Source of the DNA: Stercorarius parasiticus
Taxonomy: Eukaryota; Chordata; Aves; Charadriiformes; Stercorariidae
Length of the DNA stretch: 64,000 nucleotides
Assembly: GCA_013396915.1 (NCBI GenBank)
Contig: VWZL01000430.1
Coordinates: 100-64,099 of the forward strand
Reading direction: 5' to 3'
Below are positions 43,663 to 55,930 of the stretch, one piece after another. The notes beneath the pieces are model-generated. The model searched no databases. It was given only the letters and a program-made list of their open reading frames with translations, and was not told the DNA's origin. The translations under genes were made by a program, and so were the position numbers. The stretch's first letter is position 1; each line of letters opens with the position of its first letter.

Positions 43663-46600
43663 GCTGACCTTTCGGTTCCTCTGGCCATGCTCTCCAACCC
43701 AAGTGGTCGGGGAAGCCCTTGCCTGGGCAGGTCTGTGTTCATCCACTCAGGCTCTGGGTGGATTCAGGCCATTCCTGTGATTTGGAAATGTTTCCAGAAG
43801 CTCTGTTTCTTCACCCTCTGAGTCAAATATGCAAAGGACACACTGTGGATCGTACTGCTCTGCAGGATGTCTGCTGATCTGTCTCCTGGGAATGGACCCT
43901 CTGGGAGACAAGGACTCTGGTACAGATTCTGCCTCCTGCCTAGTGTCACAGAGCTGCTTGGCACTTTGCAACAGCAAAAAAATATGTGTTCTGCCATGGA
44001 AAGGTACAGGTTGTGTTATGCCAAGGACATAGTGAAGAGAAGGAACACAGAGTGCAGGCAGAGAGGGGCTGAACTGTCCCTTACAGACGTCTTTGCTTTC
44101 ATGCATCCAATTTCACATGGCAGGAGCTGATCTAAGCGAGGTTTCTGTGACCCTGCCATGGCTCCTGCCCTTGGTGGCACGTTCCTCTTACCTCTGTGCA
44201 AGTGTTGGCTGAGCTAATCTGGGGAGTTGATCAGGCCCAAAAGTAATCCTGCAAAAACTGCTTTGTGTTCAGCCAAATCATCCCCGTGCGGCAGCTGTTT
44301 GCAGGGTCAGTGTCAGTCCCCTGGTGCAGGGAAGGGGCTGTGTCACAGGGGCTGGGGAAGGGGGGGTCCTGCCTTCTCAGATCTAGAGGAGTTCAAATGG
44401 CCAGAGGGCTGTGTGCCTGGGGTTGAGGGGAAAGAGGAAGTAATTAGTCCACAAATCCCCTGGGATCTGTTAGCAGTGGTCCACCTGGTTCCTGACCTGA
44501 GCCCAGCTTCCACTGCATGTTAGCTGATGTTGCTTCACCTGCCAAATGATATGCACCTGGCTTGAAGGTAAATCTCTTTGCTGTCTCTTGCTTGGGTTAT
44601 TGGTAAAGGTCGGGGTCCTGGGGAAGCTCAGTGCCTGCGTATGCCCGGGTCCAGAAGCACAGCTTGACCGGGATGCATCAGGAACTGTTTGTCCTGACAA
44701 TGCAAGTGGGCAGTTCTGGGATCAGGCTCTGCTGATTCTGCTCCGAGGAACAGGAGGGAAGGAAGCAATTTCTGTAAATTTAGTAAGAAAGTCCTTAAAT
44801 CTAATTGCTGGAAGTGGTTAGGGAAGCTGACAGACTATAATCAGCATCGTGACTTTTTTCCGGCTCATCAACAATGCCAGAGGTTCCCGGCTGCACTCAG
44901 CACAGCTCTGGTGCAGCCTGGTGAAAAATGATGGAAAACCTCACCTGCTCGGAGATGGATCCCACTGGCGAGGAGCAGCCAGCGCAGAGCAAACGCAAAC
45001 GCGGCATGTGTAAAGACCTCTGGCTGGAGAGCAGCCAGAAACCTCTGTTTAGATGGGGTGTCCAGATTAGAAAACTGATGATAAAACATTTTCAGAGTAT
45101 AATTATGCACAGACAACCATAGCAAATGTGAAACTCGGGGCTAAAGTTAGTTTTAAATTGCAGTGGCCCTTCCTAATGAGCTTTCCTAATGACAGTGCTG
45201 TGGCTGCATGTTATTTGGGAATAAGAAGGGGTGACACAGCTCTGAAGGACAGGAGTGATATATTTTGCAGAAGCAGTTTCTCAGAGAGAGCAATAGCCAG
45301 CAAAGTCCGTTATTCCTGAAAAAATATTCTTGAAATGTAATATCTCTGTGAGATTTCAGAGAATTTTATCTGTATCGGAGGCTGGGAGCGTGTGCTGTTT
45401 CAGTGACATGATCAGCAGGGGAAAATGCTGCCTGACACTGAACGTCCACTTTCCTAGAGGGTCATTTCAGTATTAATGGTAACTTGTGTACTAATAAACA
45501 ATTTTCCTGTAAATTCTCATAAATTTCATTTTTGCACCTAGAAAATAGTTACTCAGAGAATTACAGAGTATTCTGTGTTCTTCATATATCACCCAGACTT
45601 GAATGCCTTAGGAGGGGGAGATTATAGTTCAGTCTCAATGACTGAATCACCAGGACACAGCTGCTTTGTGACATCACATGACTTAACGTGACATAATGCA
45701 GCATAGCACGACTTCTAAACTTTTTATCTTGTGGGGTTTCAATGCACTTAACAGAAGTTCGGGCAAACATTGAACCTCATTTGCACAGGCAGGGAGCAGC
45801 TGTCAGTGGGACTGATCACCATTTGGAAAGCAAAGGGCTTGCTCACATCTCTGGGGAGCAAAGTCACACTGTGCTGCTGGTACTGCTGAAAGGACTCCTC
45901 TTCTAGAAAGCAACAGATTTGAACTTCAGTGGATTGTGGACTCCTAATTCCCTCTGGCTCACTTAAAAATCCTGGCCTTAATTCCTTCATTACAAATCAC
46001 CTGAAGGTCATTCATTTAACACTGCTGAGAAACAGAGCAGAAAGGGGCAGCTGTTCATCAGGTGAAGTCAAAAAAAGGCAGGAGCATCTTGGGCAAGATG
46101 AGACACGAGTCGGGTGCAGGGAAACAGGGGTTATTCATGGTCTAGCCAGTGACTCCTTGAATTTTCAAAAATGCACAGCACTGATCAGGGCAGGGACAGG
46201 CCCATCCTTGACCAGCTATAATTTTGAATCCCTCTTTCATGAGCAACCTGACCTGTCCTGGATGGGAGGTGTCTGACACCCTCCAATCCTCTGCCCTTTG
46301 GCAGATGATTGCATCCTGGTTTCCAGGGGAGTCCCTGAACCTCTGTGAGGGCTTCTCTGCTGAAGCTGTGGGATGGCACATTCGGCCATTGCTGCACATG
46401 AATTAGAGGTCTCCACCATTCCAGACACATGGTGCTCTGGGCCCATGCCTCAGTGACCCTGTAAGTTCAATCAACAGTTATGCTGTCAGTGATGAAATTC
46501 ATGTGCTATTTCATTTCCCGACATTCAGATCAACTGGGATTATATCAATGCCCATATTTTTCCCTTTTGTCACCCTGGAAAGTCACTTGCACTAGTTTGA

Positions 46601-49600
46601 ATCATGTAATGCCACGGTTTGGAGTTTGGTTCAAGCCAAAGCAATTCAGAGGTCTAAGATCTATAGGGCCAAAGGTCCAACCCCCTTTCCCCTCTTCAAG
46701 GACCGCCTGGTATCTTGCTTGCCCAGTGGGGAACAGGACATGGAGCAAAGGTGTCCTGTGCTGCAGCTGGGCAGATTGGGTGGGTGTAGAGGCATGTGGG
46801 GAGCACAGCCCACCCGGAGGGTATCAGCCTCCACCGTCTGCTCTGCTGAAGTCTCTAATAAGGGCTTTAACTTCATGCAATTCAACTGAATGGCAGCTAT
46901 TCGCAGCTTCAGGTAAACACTGGGAAGAGCTCCAAGTACTCACGCATGGCTCAGAGAGAGACTGCTGTGAAGAAAAAGTCTTAGTCCCTTGGGGGCGGGA
47001 TCCCATTAAGATGGAATTCCAAGTGTTTCATTCTGCTACTTGTAACAAATACAGGCAAATGTGATAATTCCCCTAAATGGGAAAGAAAACCCTTGGGACT
47101 GGCTGAGCTAAAGAATGAGCTTGTATATAGACAGTGAGCCAGGTGAGGACTCATCCAGGTCCTCCCAGGGGCAGAGGGGTCCTTGTCTTGGCTCTAACGA
47201 GAGCTGGATGGTACCTTGCTTAGCAAGCATCCTGCAATTTTGAATACAAAGCAATACCGTGTGTGGTGCTGGTTAACAAGCTGTGTGAAGCCTGTGGCCA
47301 TCCATGGTGGACATGAATCGGCTGAGCCACAAGGAAGTAGTTTAAAGCTTGTGCATGAGGGATGATGGCTGGGAGGAGGTGCTGTGATGGGGGGAGACCT
47401 AGCTATTCCCAGCAATGCAGGCTACAGGGCACAGTATTGGGGTTATGGGGAGCATGGCAGGGCAGAAGAAAGAGGAAGCCCTTGGGAGCTGGATGGGAGC
47501 CTGGGCAGGTGTGACAGAAACCCCCATCCCATGGGTGGTTACATACAGAGTGGCTTCTCGCTGGCATCCTGCAGTGGTCCAAGATGGGGTCCATGGGGCA
47601 CCCAGGCAGGCGCTGGCATGGCACAGCTGGTGTGCTTCCCTTGGCTCCTCTGCAGCCCTGTGCAAATCCCATGACAACTGCTGTCCTGTGAGATGCCTTT
47701 TGCTGGAACGTGCAGCACGTGGAGTTGCCCTGGGGCGGTTCTCCGTTGAGGGAGGTGTGTGTGCCTGTGTGCTTTGTTATCAGCTCTGGCGAGAAATTTT
47801 CAGGCTGGCCTTTCTGTGGTGATGACCCTACAGCCTGGGCCCACGTGCAGGTCTCTGGCAAGGCAGGGAGACCTACTGTACCCAGCAGAGTCACTGGGCA
47901 GGTGCCACAAGGTCTGCAACTCCCATCTGTGCCACTGGCCCTTTGCAGCCACTGAGCCTGCCCTGGGAATGCCGCTCTGCGAGGCGGCTGTGGGCTGTAT
48001 TCCAGCTGGGAGGCGTTTGGCTGGTGGGTCAGTGGAGAAGGGATGCAAAACAGCACCAGGGCACTTGGAGCCTGTGCCGTTATCAGGGCACATCCAGAGA
48101 GATGACAGTGGGAGGTTTTCCTGTGGGGGGCACATCATGGGCCCCTCTCCCTGCCCTTGCACATGCAGGGCTGTCTACCCAAGGCAGTGAGAGCAGAGAA
48201 GCAGACCCTGATGCCTCACACCTGTGTAACCCAAACAAACAATAACAAGGGGTGTGCTTGGAGGCCAAGCAGGAGAGAAGACCCCGGGCTGCGGGATGGA
48301 ACTGATACTTTCTTCCTTATTCTTTCTCCACCCAGTTGTTGGGGCTGAGATGCCTTTTCACAGTCGTTGTCATATGGGACATTTCTCTCCAAGCTGCAGA
48401 GGAACCGATGGACACCACTTGCTAGGGTCAGATCCATCCATCCCCAGGGCAACTGGTTGTTGGATGTTTAAGGATGGTCTATGTGCTGTGCCTCAGGCAC
48501 TCTCTGTCTTGCAGTGCATGGCTGTGTGTTGCCCTAAGGACCGGACACCAGCTGTGTGCTTGGACAGAGGTGGCCCAGGGCTGAAAGACTCCCTGGATGA
48601 CTTCCCTGTGACATTAAGCCAAAATGCAAAGGATCTGTCCTCGGGGAACAGCGGATGGGTTAAGCAATGGCTGTGACCATCTGACATGGGGACTGCCATG
48701 GACCGGCTTGGGCAAGAAAGTGCCAGAGGAGAGGTGGATTCCCAAGTGGTGTGGTTGTGCATCAGCTTGTTTCTTCAGTGAGACAGGGAGGATGCTTTTG
48801 AAGAGCTCATAAAACCAGTGGTGGCTTCAGACAACCTCCCTTCCTCGGTGCCACCAGATAACCAACACAGAGAGGAAAGGTTTCCATGCAAGATCTCCTA
48901 GGTCAGTATGCCATGATCCAGATGCTGACCACTCTCCCCTCTTAGGAGACAGTTCCCAGGAGATGTTTCAAGATGACCCCCAAGAGTCACGCACAGAACC
49001 TCATGCCCAGGTTAGCACTTTCCCAAAACAGTGAATTATCATTGTTCCCATTTTTAAGAAAGAGAGAAATTGAGGCATGCAGAGGGCCTGGGGTTTGTCC
49101 TGTTACATGGTCCCAGTGCTCAGCCTGGACCATGCTGCTTTGCAGAGCTTCTGGGCCCACATCCACCACCTTTGCTGGACAGTATGATGGGACAGAGGCA
49201 GTTGCATTCCCACCTACCCACATACACTGCTTAGCCCAGTGGTGGGGATTCATGCCCCTGCCATCTCAGAGGGGCCAAATCCCTTGTGTGGTTTGGAAGG
49301 TGGTTTTAGATAAAAGACCCCTGGCTGCAGAGGGATCTCTTCACTCTTCTGGGCCTAACCCTACGCAGCTGCAGCTGATGCTGAGCAGGCAATGCAGATG
49401 CCTCTGCGTGTTGGTATCGGTGTGCTAGCCTGAGCAAAAGCAGAGCAGGAGGAGAATGAGCCGGGAGTCCATAGGATTTATCCTGTCTGTCTCCAAGTAG
49501 GGCAGAGTGCAGCAGGGAGCGGTCACATTTCTACTGTGCTGGGCGTATTCTCCTTCTTCCCTTAGAGAAATGAAGACCTGTTTGTCACTACCGCCCTGGC

Positions 49601-51199
49601 ACTGTGATGTGCAGGCTTCAGAGGTGCTGCAGGGCCCAGAACCACAGAGGAATAAGCTCCGCGAGATGAACACCACTAGTCCCTTCTTTTTCAATAAGAG
49701 ATGCGGCAGCTCCAGTGCTGCCTGCAGGACGAGGAGTTGCAGGGCTGTCGCAGCGTCCTTGTGGGGCTGCTGTGACATGGTCTTGCTGCTGGGAGCATAC
49801 TGCCAAGCTGGGAGCACGTGTGCTCCAAGCAGCACGGGCAGTCTCAGGCATGTTGTTTTGTGTTTGGAAGTTGGGTTGTTCCCCTCGAGCCAGTTGGTGC
49901 TTGTGCATGTGATGTGATAAGACAGAAGGAATTTTCCAAGCCCTCTACAGTCAGGGCTGGCATCCATGGGAAAAGACAGTAGGAAGCGTCTCCAGGTGAT
50001 TTTAGTGATACCCAGCACCAGGGTGGAAAGGGCATAGAGAGGCTAGAGCCTGGCAAGGCTGTCTGGGGAAGTTGGGTCAGGCAGCTGCTGCTCCCTGCCT
50101 TCCAAGGTTGGGTTCAGCTCACTGCTCCTCACCATCGTAGGGTGAAGCTCCTGCACGCTCATCCCATGGGCATGTCCTTGTCATGGCAGCTTGGCTTCCA
50201 GGGAAGGCAGGGAGCGGCTCCGTGCGGGGCAGTTTTCCCATCTGTGTTTGGGGAAGGCAGGACAGGGCGCATTTGCACAGACCATGCCTGGTTCTGGGAA
50301 CGACCAGGTGCCTCCTGTCCAGTTGGACCTGTCCCTCTGGCAAGCACTGTGGGAGGATCTTCAGGGAAAAATGGGTGATCTTACAAAACATGCCATGGGC
50401 TCTTGTTCCTGGGTCACATAACCCCTAATTCAGCTGGAGGAAGCAGCTGACTACTGCGCAGCAGACATAACAGACATCCAGTGCTCAGAGGGTGTTTGAA
50501 GTCCTAATTCAGGCCCAGCTCTGCAGGTCTGTCTTCCTGGAAGCGTGCTGGGATTAGTGTAGAAACAAGGATGCTCCCTTCTCCCTGTGTACTGCCACGG
50601 CTCCCCTCCAGGCCTGGAGCCACGCTGCTCCAAGGGGGGCACAAACCCATCGTGGCAACTTACCTCCTCCACCCAGGCATGGGCAGCATCACACCACAGA
50701 CAATGCGAAGGGAGCAGAGAACTGCAGCAAAGGGATATGGATGGGACATTTCACTGTATGACTCAGTTTTACAACAAAAGTCCCTGTGATATCCCTGCTG
50801 TATTGCGCCTGTACGCATCCCTGTGATGTTGCGAGCATTCCTTGAAGCACACGGTGTGACTCTGAAAGCCTAAGATCAGATCTTTTTAGAAGGAGCTCCA
50901 CTGAAGCAGTGTCTTGTGTCCCTGAAGGTCCCAACTTCCCCATGGATTACTGGCCCCAAAGGCTCATCTCTGTTCCTTTGCTGATCTGAAGGAGATTCTT
51001 GTGCTCCTGAACTGCTTGAGGTCATTTCTAGGACACACTGTTGTAAGCAGGGAGTGAGGTTGGTGGGGAACACCTGGCTCCTCCTCTCAGCTCTCCCTGG
51101 ATGCCTGTAAATGGGTGGTAGATTGTTAACGTCACGAGCTGGTCTGCAACGCGCAGAGTGGTTCTGCCATGGCTTGGCTGTGAGTTCACGGCTGAGCTA
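43663..51199. other. Intergenic with one AT-rich candidate block
   Basis: No gene or CR1 copy recognised. The AT-rich block at about 45060-45560 is listed separately. Elsewhere the many overlapping frames of 80-200 codons (for example 47403-48056 minus and 49425-50018 minus) lack splice sites and codon bias and are treated as chance. Confidence 0.45.
45060..45560. promoter_or_regulatory. Candidate regulatory AT-rich island
   Basis: About 500 bases of AT-rich non-repetitive sequence in otherwise balanced DNA, with homeodomain-type words (GTATAATTATGC near 45100, CCTAATGA twice near 45172 and 45185, GTATTAATGG near 45470) and CTAATAAACAATTTTCC near 45490. The motif density suggests a conserved element, but conservation was not tested. 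Confidence 0.22.
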
Positions 51200-51540
51200 T
51201 GGAAACACAGAGGCAATTAGCAAGGTTTTTCAGCTGTAAATATACAGTGGAAACCAAGGGAACCTATAATTAAATGTTAAGAGTTGTAATTAATGTGGCC
51301 TCTGTGAGTATCTCAGCTTCTTATGGAATCCAGACATTCCCTGCCGCTCCCTGTTTCCACGGGGCGGGCAGAGAGGGCAGCGGTGGCTGCGGGCAGGCGG
51401 GCGGGCTGCGAAGGGACACCTGCCGGGGTCCGGCAGAGAGCGACTCAGACATGGGTGGCAAAGATGTAAACAATAAACAACCTGTTTGTATATTTGTTCT
51501 CATGACGTTTCTGGATTTCATCTGCTCCTATTAAGCTATG
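51200..51540. promoter_or_regulatory. Candidate enhancer: paired TAATTA sites, CpG patch and tandem FOX sites
   Basis: TAATTA occurs at 51267-51272 and again at 51287-51292, exactly 20 bases apart, which puts both on the same face of the helix. A CpG-rich patch at about 51345-51430 follows, then TGTAAACAATAAACAA at 51465-51480, which holds two overlapping forkhead sites. The combination is unusual for neutral intergenic DNA. Target gene unknown; CITED4 is 33 kb away. Confidence 0.3.
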
Positions 51541-54500
51541 GGTAGGCGGGGAATGCGTGTGCATGTGCTGGGCTCTGCCTGGATACAGGTGTCAAGAGCA
51601 GGTCAGCCACTGATGTCTGAAGAGCAGATCTGGAATATGCAACAGGAGGTACAGCTGTGATGGGTAAAAGGTGTCCAGAGGAGTCAAGTGATCTCCTATC
51701 AGGTGCTGTGTGAGGGATCTGTCCCAGGAGAACACACTTTGAAGAGCAGCTGCAAGAAGGAGCTGTGCTTTGATACCACCCGTATCAGCTTTTTGATGCA
51801 TCTGTATTGCTTTGCAGTTGACCTGTGAAGTGCTGGGAAAGAGGGAAGCTCTGAACAGGTGCTAAGGACTGATGAGACTTTAGCACAGTCACTTGGAAAT
51901 CAACATTAACCCAGGCTGTAAAACTGTATTTATGAATGTGGGTAAATAGAATCATCTCCACCTGGGAAAACAAGGTCTGCAAGAGGAAGGTGACTGGCTC
52001 ATTCTCACCCAACAAGTCAAGGACGGCACCTTCTCCACCCTCCGTAGGGCCCAGGCATCCTGGTTACCAGTTCTGCACCGCAATCATGGGATGCACTTAG
52101 CTCTCACAAAGTGCAGGGGGCTGTAACAGAGGAACAGAGACTGACTAAAGACCCAGAAACTGAGACAAAAGCCTGACCTTAAAGAGGAAAAAAAAGCTCT
52201 AAGTTTTTCTAAGAGGTCCCTGAAGTTACACCGAGTCCAACAGAAGTACCCTGTACAATTTTCGCAGGTTGATTTTTGGAGGCATGTTAACCTCTGCATG
52301 AAACTCTGTGTTCCTTGTCCTCGTTGTTAGTGCCCACCAGCAGTGTGCTCTGCGTGAACCCAGCATGTTTGTGCCTTTTTCCTCTCCTGTTAAGGTGGAA
52401 AGGGGACGTGGAGTGCGGATTTCAATCTCAAGGTATTGAATGGGACTTTTTTGACGTAGAGGCTCTTGGCACATGGGACTGTGACTCCTGGAGCAAGATA
52501 GGATCTGTCTCAAGCAACACACGGATTGCCCTCTGCTAAGTGACTCATCCTGCCAGACTTCCGTACCTACCTGAGCGCTCTCCCAATGAAAGTCATGCGG
52601 GTGCCTTTCAGATGGTTTTCATGTGAACTCATAGATCTTCTACACATTTCCAAAACAAGAGCACAAACTTGCTTCTTCAACAGTAACCAAAACCTCCTTG
52701 CCATAGTGCCAAGAACTCCTTTAGCATCCAGGCTTGAAATGGTCTCTTTTCCTTGCCTGTTGTCTGTCTTCTTGGCTATGCTTCCCAAAAGCTGCTGTTT
52801 CGGGGCTGGTGTCTGTACAAAATTAGCTCTTGCAAACACGTGTTCAAATGCACATTAAGCAGACCCACTGGTGTGAGTACAGCTGCTCTTGGGTTGCAAA
52901 GTTATGCCTATGTGCAAGTCTGCTACAGCAGGATTTTAGTTAATATGTCCCTTGGTGTACAACTGGGATTTTTGTCAAGTTCCTGCTGCTCTGATTAGAT
53001 GAAGTTTCTCCTGGGACCATTTATCTGTTTGATCAGAGCAGGGATGTTAGCTACCTCTGTCTTAAGAAGTTTTTCTCTCACTTAAGCAACTGAATGTTTT
53101 TCCAAAGATTCACGGGACCCTGTTTTACAAACAACCTTGGAAACCCTTGGTTATGAGGAGCAGCTCACCAGTGCTATCCTACCCTTTCCTCCTAGTTTAT
53201 TTCCACCTCTACTTTCCATTTTGCCTACCCTTCCTGCATCATTCACCCAGACCCCCCCCACACTGTCCAGTCTGCAGACAGGGCAGAAGCATTCAGTTCT
53301 CCAGTAAAGCCCGGCTGGTGGAGGGACCGCAGAGCTGAGCCATGTGGGGAGGAGCAGCGAAGGTTGTGATCACAGAGGTGTCACAAGCTGGGAGGAGAAG
53401 CAATGGCATTTGGGTGCACAGGGATGTGGGTCATTGAGAAGACATCCAGAACAGACTGAAAGTACCTGCCGTTTCCTTGGTGCCTTGGTCTCCGGAGGTC
53501 ACCCTGAGTGTGATTACCTTCTCCCAGTGCTGTGTGAGGAGCTCTGGCAGAGCCACGAGTGACTCACAGCAGTGCATTATAACTGGTGTGGTCCTGCCAG
53601 CTCCGAGGTGACCTTGCTGTGGCACGATGTGCTGGCACCTCCGCAGAGCCAGCAAGGAGCAGATCAGCATACCACTGCCTTGAGCTAAACGTGTGGGATG
53701 GGGGTAGTCAGCAGCCATCCCACATCCCACCATGCACTTTGTGCAAAGCATATCTTCCCATCCCAGCTCCTTCTGCCTTACCTGTGGCTGTCACCACTGG
53801 GTTCTCCTTGAACCAGTCCTGGCTGAAAACTCCAGACCATCACAGGACAGGTAGGGGCTGGGATTTGGATCAAGTCCTCAGACTGCTCCACGTGGTGGTT
53901 GCTTCTGAATGATACCTCGATAAGCTTCAGCCAAGAAGATGAATAGATAGAGAGCCAGTGATGCAGACAGACAGTGAAAGGAAGGAAGGGAGATCTTGTC
54001 TCAGGACTCTGCTGTGTTATTTAGAGATTCATATTCCTCCTGTGGCTAGTGTTTTTTTTTTATCATGAAAGAGTAAGAAGACAAATTAAAACACAGCAAC
54101 CTGGTCCCTTACTAAGCAAACAGAAAAAAAAATCCTGACTAGTTCTCAAGAGACAAATAAAGTTAACCATCCGATGTTCATTCAGTGAGAAAACCCACAT
54201 GGCATGTGGGGCAGATAAACCATGGCTTTGTCAGCAGAGGCTTGGAGGCTAGAGGACCATAGCATACCTCAGGAAGGAGCTGTCTGTGCTGAGGTTCATA
54301 CCAAGGACTCTTCATCTCCCCTTCAGACCTCCAACCACCAGCAGGCATGATTTGTCAGGGACTGAGGACCTGGAGGCACCTACAAGACGATGCACAGGTG
54401 TTTCTAAATCCTTCTTTGTTTACAATGAGTTGAAAGTCACTGTGCCATGGCTCCACTTCTAACATTCACTGTAGTCCCTTTTCATGGGATGGGATTGTCA

Positions 54501-54687
54501 AAGCCTCCTCCAAAAAGGCCCTTTTTGAGAATGAGGTGTTTGTAGAAGCTTTTGTGATGCTGTGGCTGTTACTAAGGCCATTGCTCCTCCAGATCTCAGC
54601 CTGAGATTTAGTCAGGCCTTAAAGGCTGGACAGTAATGATAAGCAGGAACGATGCTTGGGGAAGGAGGAGTTTATCAGGAAGAGAGA
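51541..54687. other. Intergenic, no gene recognised
   Basis: No gene, RNA gene or repeat family recognised. A run of ten or more T lies near 54052-54062. Confidence 0.45.
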
Positions 54688-54965
54688 CCCAGTATCTTCA
54701 CAGTAGTGCATGACAGGAAGAGAAGAAACAATGGACATATATTGAGAAAATAGAGTTTCAGAACGGATATGAGGAAAAACTTCTTCACCATGAAGACAGT
54801 CAAGTGGTGGAATAGGTTGCTCAGAGGTTTTGCAGTCTCCACCCTTGGAAGTCTTCTAGACAAGACTGGATAAAGCTATGAGCAACCTGGTCTGATCTCG
54901 TAGGTGATCCTGCTTTTAGCAGGAGATTGGACTACAAACCTCCAGACCTGAATGACCCTGTAAGA
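54688..54965 (+). mobile_element. CR1 LINE fragment, old, plus orientation
   Basis: Diverged plus-strand CR1 3' end: GACCCAGTATCTTCACAGTAG, ACAATGGACATATATTGAG, AAAAACTTCTTCACCATGAAG, AAGTGGTGGAATAGGTTGC and GAGCAACCTGGTCTGATCTC, then AGGAGATTGGACTACAAACC and TGAATGACCCTGT. A short part of the usual GGTCCCTTCC block appears deleted. No clear octamer tail remains. Confidence 0.85.
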
Positions 54966-55619
54966 CTAAGAGCAGAATGGGACCAGCTCCTCAGGGATCT
55001 GTGCAAGAAGGATGTAGGGTTTGGGGATGGATCTCCATACACAACTCAACAGAAGAGAATGAGTCAAGATGCAACAGGCCAGTACAGGAATCGAGGAGTG
55101 TGCATGTGTGGGGGCACGTGTGTGGGTGCTAAATGCTTCCCTTAGTGGTGGTGGCTGAGCAGGCCTGAAGGCTGACAGCGCACATTGGTGTATGTTCCCT
55201 CTTGAACCTGCACGCGTTTTTCTCTGCAGTGCTTTCTTTGTGGGATAAACCCAGATTGGATCCAGTGATACTGGTGGCTTTGCATGCTTTTGCAAGATGT
55301 CCCTTCCTTGCCCAGGTGTTCTTCTTTGTGGCTCGTATGGGAGCACCTAAAGGCACCAAGAAGCCAGTGTGAAATGGATGCTGCGACAGTAAGCCGTTAG
55401 CACTCTGGGAAAGGGCTGCAAGTCAAGATTGTGCAAATGATTAATTGCAATGTTGGAAACACTCCCTTTTGTTGCACTTGGGAATTCCAGGTGCGTTTGG
55501 TGATGGTATGGGTTTGCCTGCTCTCTGTTCACAGGAAAACAACATATGATTTGTTAAGTGGGAGTTTGGGCCAAAATGTTCAAAACCAGAATAACCAGGG
55601 TTTCTTTTTTTCCAGGCTG
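54966..55619. other. Intergenic, no gene recognised
   Basis: A short GT-rich patch lies at about 55098-55128. An acceptor-like GGTTTCTTTTTTTCCAG ends at 55616, without an identifiable exon after it. Confidence 0.4.
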
Positions 55620-55930
55620 TGAAAAATGTGCCCTTTTAAGAATCAATAAATTTGTATGCACATGAATAATTCATGGCTATAAGAAAGGCGAAACACTATA
55701 GTGGTTTGATTATGCAGTTGTTTTAAATAAGCAAAATTAGTTGTTAATGAGACCCCTATGCATATTTAGGAAAACTGAATAATTTATTAAGAGACAAGAA
55801 GTGACGGATGGAGAAGGGAGGAGAAAGCCAAGCAGCTCTTTGGAGATTGATTGTGTTACTGCGCTTGGGGGAGAAGAGGGCACAAATTAACCCCTTTTTG
55901 AATAAAACACAACTTATGCACTGGCTTTCA
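55620..55930. promoter_or_regulatory. Candidate regulatory AT-rich island with homeodomain/POU words
   Basis: About 300 bases with dense AT-rich factor words: GTATGCACATGAATAATTC near 55654, GGTTTGATTATGC near 55702, TTGTTAATGAG at 55741-55751, an octamer-like ATGCATAT at 55758-55765 (one base from ATGCAAAT), and AATTTATTAAG near 55780. The sequence is non-repetitive and free of stop-poor frames, which fits a conserved non-coding element. No alignment was run. Confidence 0.28.

Noticed and set aside
46480..47064. A 194-codon plus frame
   Set aside because: No domain, no splice sites, and amino-acid use typical of chance translation.
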